Source: Candidatus Eiseniibacteriota bacterium (lineage in GTDB: Bacteria; Joyebacterota; Joyebacteria; Joyebacterales; Joyebacteraceae). Taken from it: a stretch of 7,414 nucleotides of DNA. This document shows positions 6,308-7,414 of the stretch, piece by piece. Positions within the stretch are counted from its first letter, which is position 1; each line of letters starts with the position of its first letter. The notes beneath the pieces were generated by a model that saw only the letters and a program-made list of their open reading frames with translations, did not search any database and was not told the DNA's origin. Where the stretch lies: the NCBI GenBank assembly GCA_030639555.1, contig DAOWCM010000106.1, positions 1 to 7,414 of the forward strand, written 5' to 3'. The translations under genes and the position numbers were made by a program.

Positions 6308-7414
6308 ATGTACGACCATGAGAGAACGAATCGCATCATCGCATGGGCGCTCGGAGCGTTCGCGCTGATCATGTACCTCGCAACCACCGCGCCCGTTGTG
6401 GCGTTCTGGGACAACGGGGAGTTCGTCGCAGTCGGTTACACGCTCGGCGTCGGCCATCCGCCCGGATCTCCGATCTACACCTTGATCTCAAGGCTGTTCT
6501 CCATACTGCCGTTCGCCAATCCGGCTCAGGCAGTCAACTTCGAGTCGGTGGTTTCTGCGGCACTGGCGCTCGTGTTCTTCTACCTCGCGATCGCGAAAAT
6601 GGCCAGACGATGGGAAGGTCCGGTAAAGAGCTTCCAGGACGGACTTCCCACGTACATAGCCGGAATCACGGCCTGTCTTTTCGCAGGGTTCTCGTTCAGC
6701 TTCTGGGAGAACGCGCTCGAGGCCGAAGTGTATGCCACCAACATGCTCGTGATGGCGGCGTCGCTCTGGCTGATCCTGAGATGGTCGGAGATCCGCGAGG
6801 AGCCCAGGGACAGACGGTACCTGTATCTGATCATGTACCTGCTGTCCGTGGGGATCGGGATCCATATGGGCAGCCTGCTGTGGGCGCCCGGCATCCTGCT
6901 CTTCATGATCCTCTTCGAGAGGAACTACCTCGGGGTCATCTTCCTCGGCCTGCCGCTGCTCATGGGCTTCGTTCTTCTCTCGAAGGGCATGGACTGGTAC
7001 AGGGGACCGCTGGGTCTCTGGCTGATGTGGGTCGCCGTGACGGTCTTCTATGCGACACCGGCGCTCTGGCCCGAGCAGAAGAAGGTCAAGGGAAAGCGCG
7101 CGAAGGCCCCGAAGACGCACCCGGCTATCCTGCCCTCGTGGCTTCTGATAGGGCTGTCCGTCGTGGGTGTTGTTTTGCTCTTCGCCACGTCGTCGGCGCA
7201 CGGCGGCGGCGCGGGCGCATGGTTCGTAGGCGGCGCCGCCGTGTCGGCAGGAGCCGTGTTCCTCTTCGTCCGCCTGCTTCGCAGGGGCGTGATAGACAGG
7301 CCCGAGATCCCCGCCAGGATGGTTCTGGGAACGGTGGCCCTGGCAGTCATCGCACTCTCGGTGCACGCTTATCTCCTCATAAGAGCCCGCCTCAATCCCG
7401 CCATCAACGAGTCC
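6308..7414 (+). CDS. DUF2723 membrane protein, probable GT-C glycosyltransferase (3' end beyond window)
   Basis: The reading frame is open from ATG 6308 to the window edge (369 codons, no stop), so the gene is partial. A strong AGGAG (6298-6302) sits five bases upstream and directly abuts the cdaA stop. The protein is very hydrophobic with many membrane helices (clear ones near 10-32, 76-96 and 113-132). The segment FWDNGEF at 33-39 followed by LGVGHPPGSPIYTL (46-59), and later EAEVYATN (138-145), are the hallmarks of the DUF2723 family. That family includes vertebrate TMEM260, reported as a protein O-mannosyltransferase, and has the topology of GT-C enzymes that use lipid-linked sugars. D35 and E38 in the first outer loop are candidate catalytic residues. 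A basic loop at 258-269 (rich in Lys/Arg) should be cytoplasmic. Substrate and role in this bacterium are unknown; glycosylation of exported proteins is a reasonable inference. Confidence 0.9.
   Translation, partial: MYDHERTNRIIAWALGAFALIMYLATTAPVVAFWDNGEFVAVGYTLGVGHPPGSPIYTLISRLFSILPFANPAQAVNFESVVSAALALVFFYLAIAKMARRWEGPVKSFQDGLPTYIAGITACLFAGFSFSFWENALEAEVYATNMLVMAASLWLILRWSEIREEPRDRRYLYLIMYLLSVGIGIHMGSLLWAPGILLFMILFERNYLGVIFLGLPLLMGFVLLSKGMDWYRGPLGLWLMWVAVTVFYATPALWPEQKKVKGKRAKAPKTHPAILPSWLLIGLSVVGVVLLFATSSAHGGGAGAWFVGGAAVSAGAVFLFVRLLRRGVIDRPEIPARMVLGTVALAVIALSVHAYLLIRARLNPAINES

Noticed and set aside
6488..7366. A 292-codon open frame on the minus strand
   Set aside because: It mirrors the DUF2723 gene, is rich in His/Arg/Glu/Gln of the kind produced by reading GC-rich membrane-protein genes backwards, and matches no family I know.

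Overview
The window looks like a stretch of chromosome from a GC-rich bacterium (roughly 60% G+C by eye). It carries one tRNA gene and six protein genes, all on the + strand and tightly packed. Every gene belongs to a recognisable housekeeping family. I see no phage, transposon, CRISPR, defence or toxin genes. A DUF2723 membrane protein beside folP-cdaA suggests a member of the FCB superphylum or a related candidate phylum (for example Gemmatimonadota or Eisenbacteria-like). That placement is an inference from gene content and should be held loosely.

Layout. Positions 1-75 hold what may be the -10 half of a stable-RNA promoter and a tRNA leader. A tRNA with anticodon CAT (most likely elongator Met) with encoded CCA lies at 76-152. 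A 61-base gap (153-213) carries a good inverted repeat and leads into tilS (214-1647). hpt follows with a 29-base overlap and an apparent CTG start (1619-2149). After a 74-base gap comes ftsH (2224-4296), which overlaps folP (4293-5510) through an ATGA junction. cdaA (5530-6297) and the beginning of a DUF2723 membrane protein (6308 to the window edge) follow after gaps of 19 and 10 bases.

How the genes fit together. TilS converts the CAU anticodon of tRNA-Ile2 to lysidine-AU, Hpt salvages hypoxanthine/guanine, FtsH is the membrane AAA+ protease, FolP makes dihydropteroate for folate, and CdaA makes the second messenger c-di-AMP. The order tilS-hpt-ftsH and the folP-cdaA pairing recur in distant bacteria, so this is a conserved 'essential functions' operon rather than a new pathway. 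The DUF2723 protein is probably a GT-C type membrane glycosyltransferase and is the least characterised member.

The points most worth a second look are: the CTG start of hpt; a missing first acidic residue in its PRPP motif; a tRNA read through CAT placed directly upstream of the enzyme that acts on a CAT-anticodon tRNA, with competing hairpins between them; an extra domain of about 130 residues in front of the DHPS catalytic domain; and cdaA followed by a DUF2723 gene rather than cdaR. I found no convincing wholly new system.
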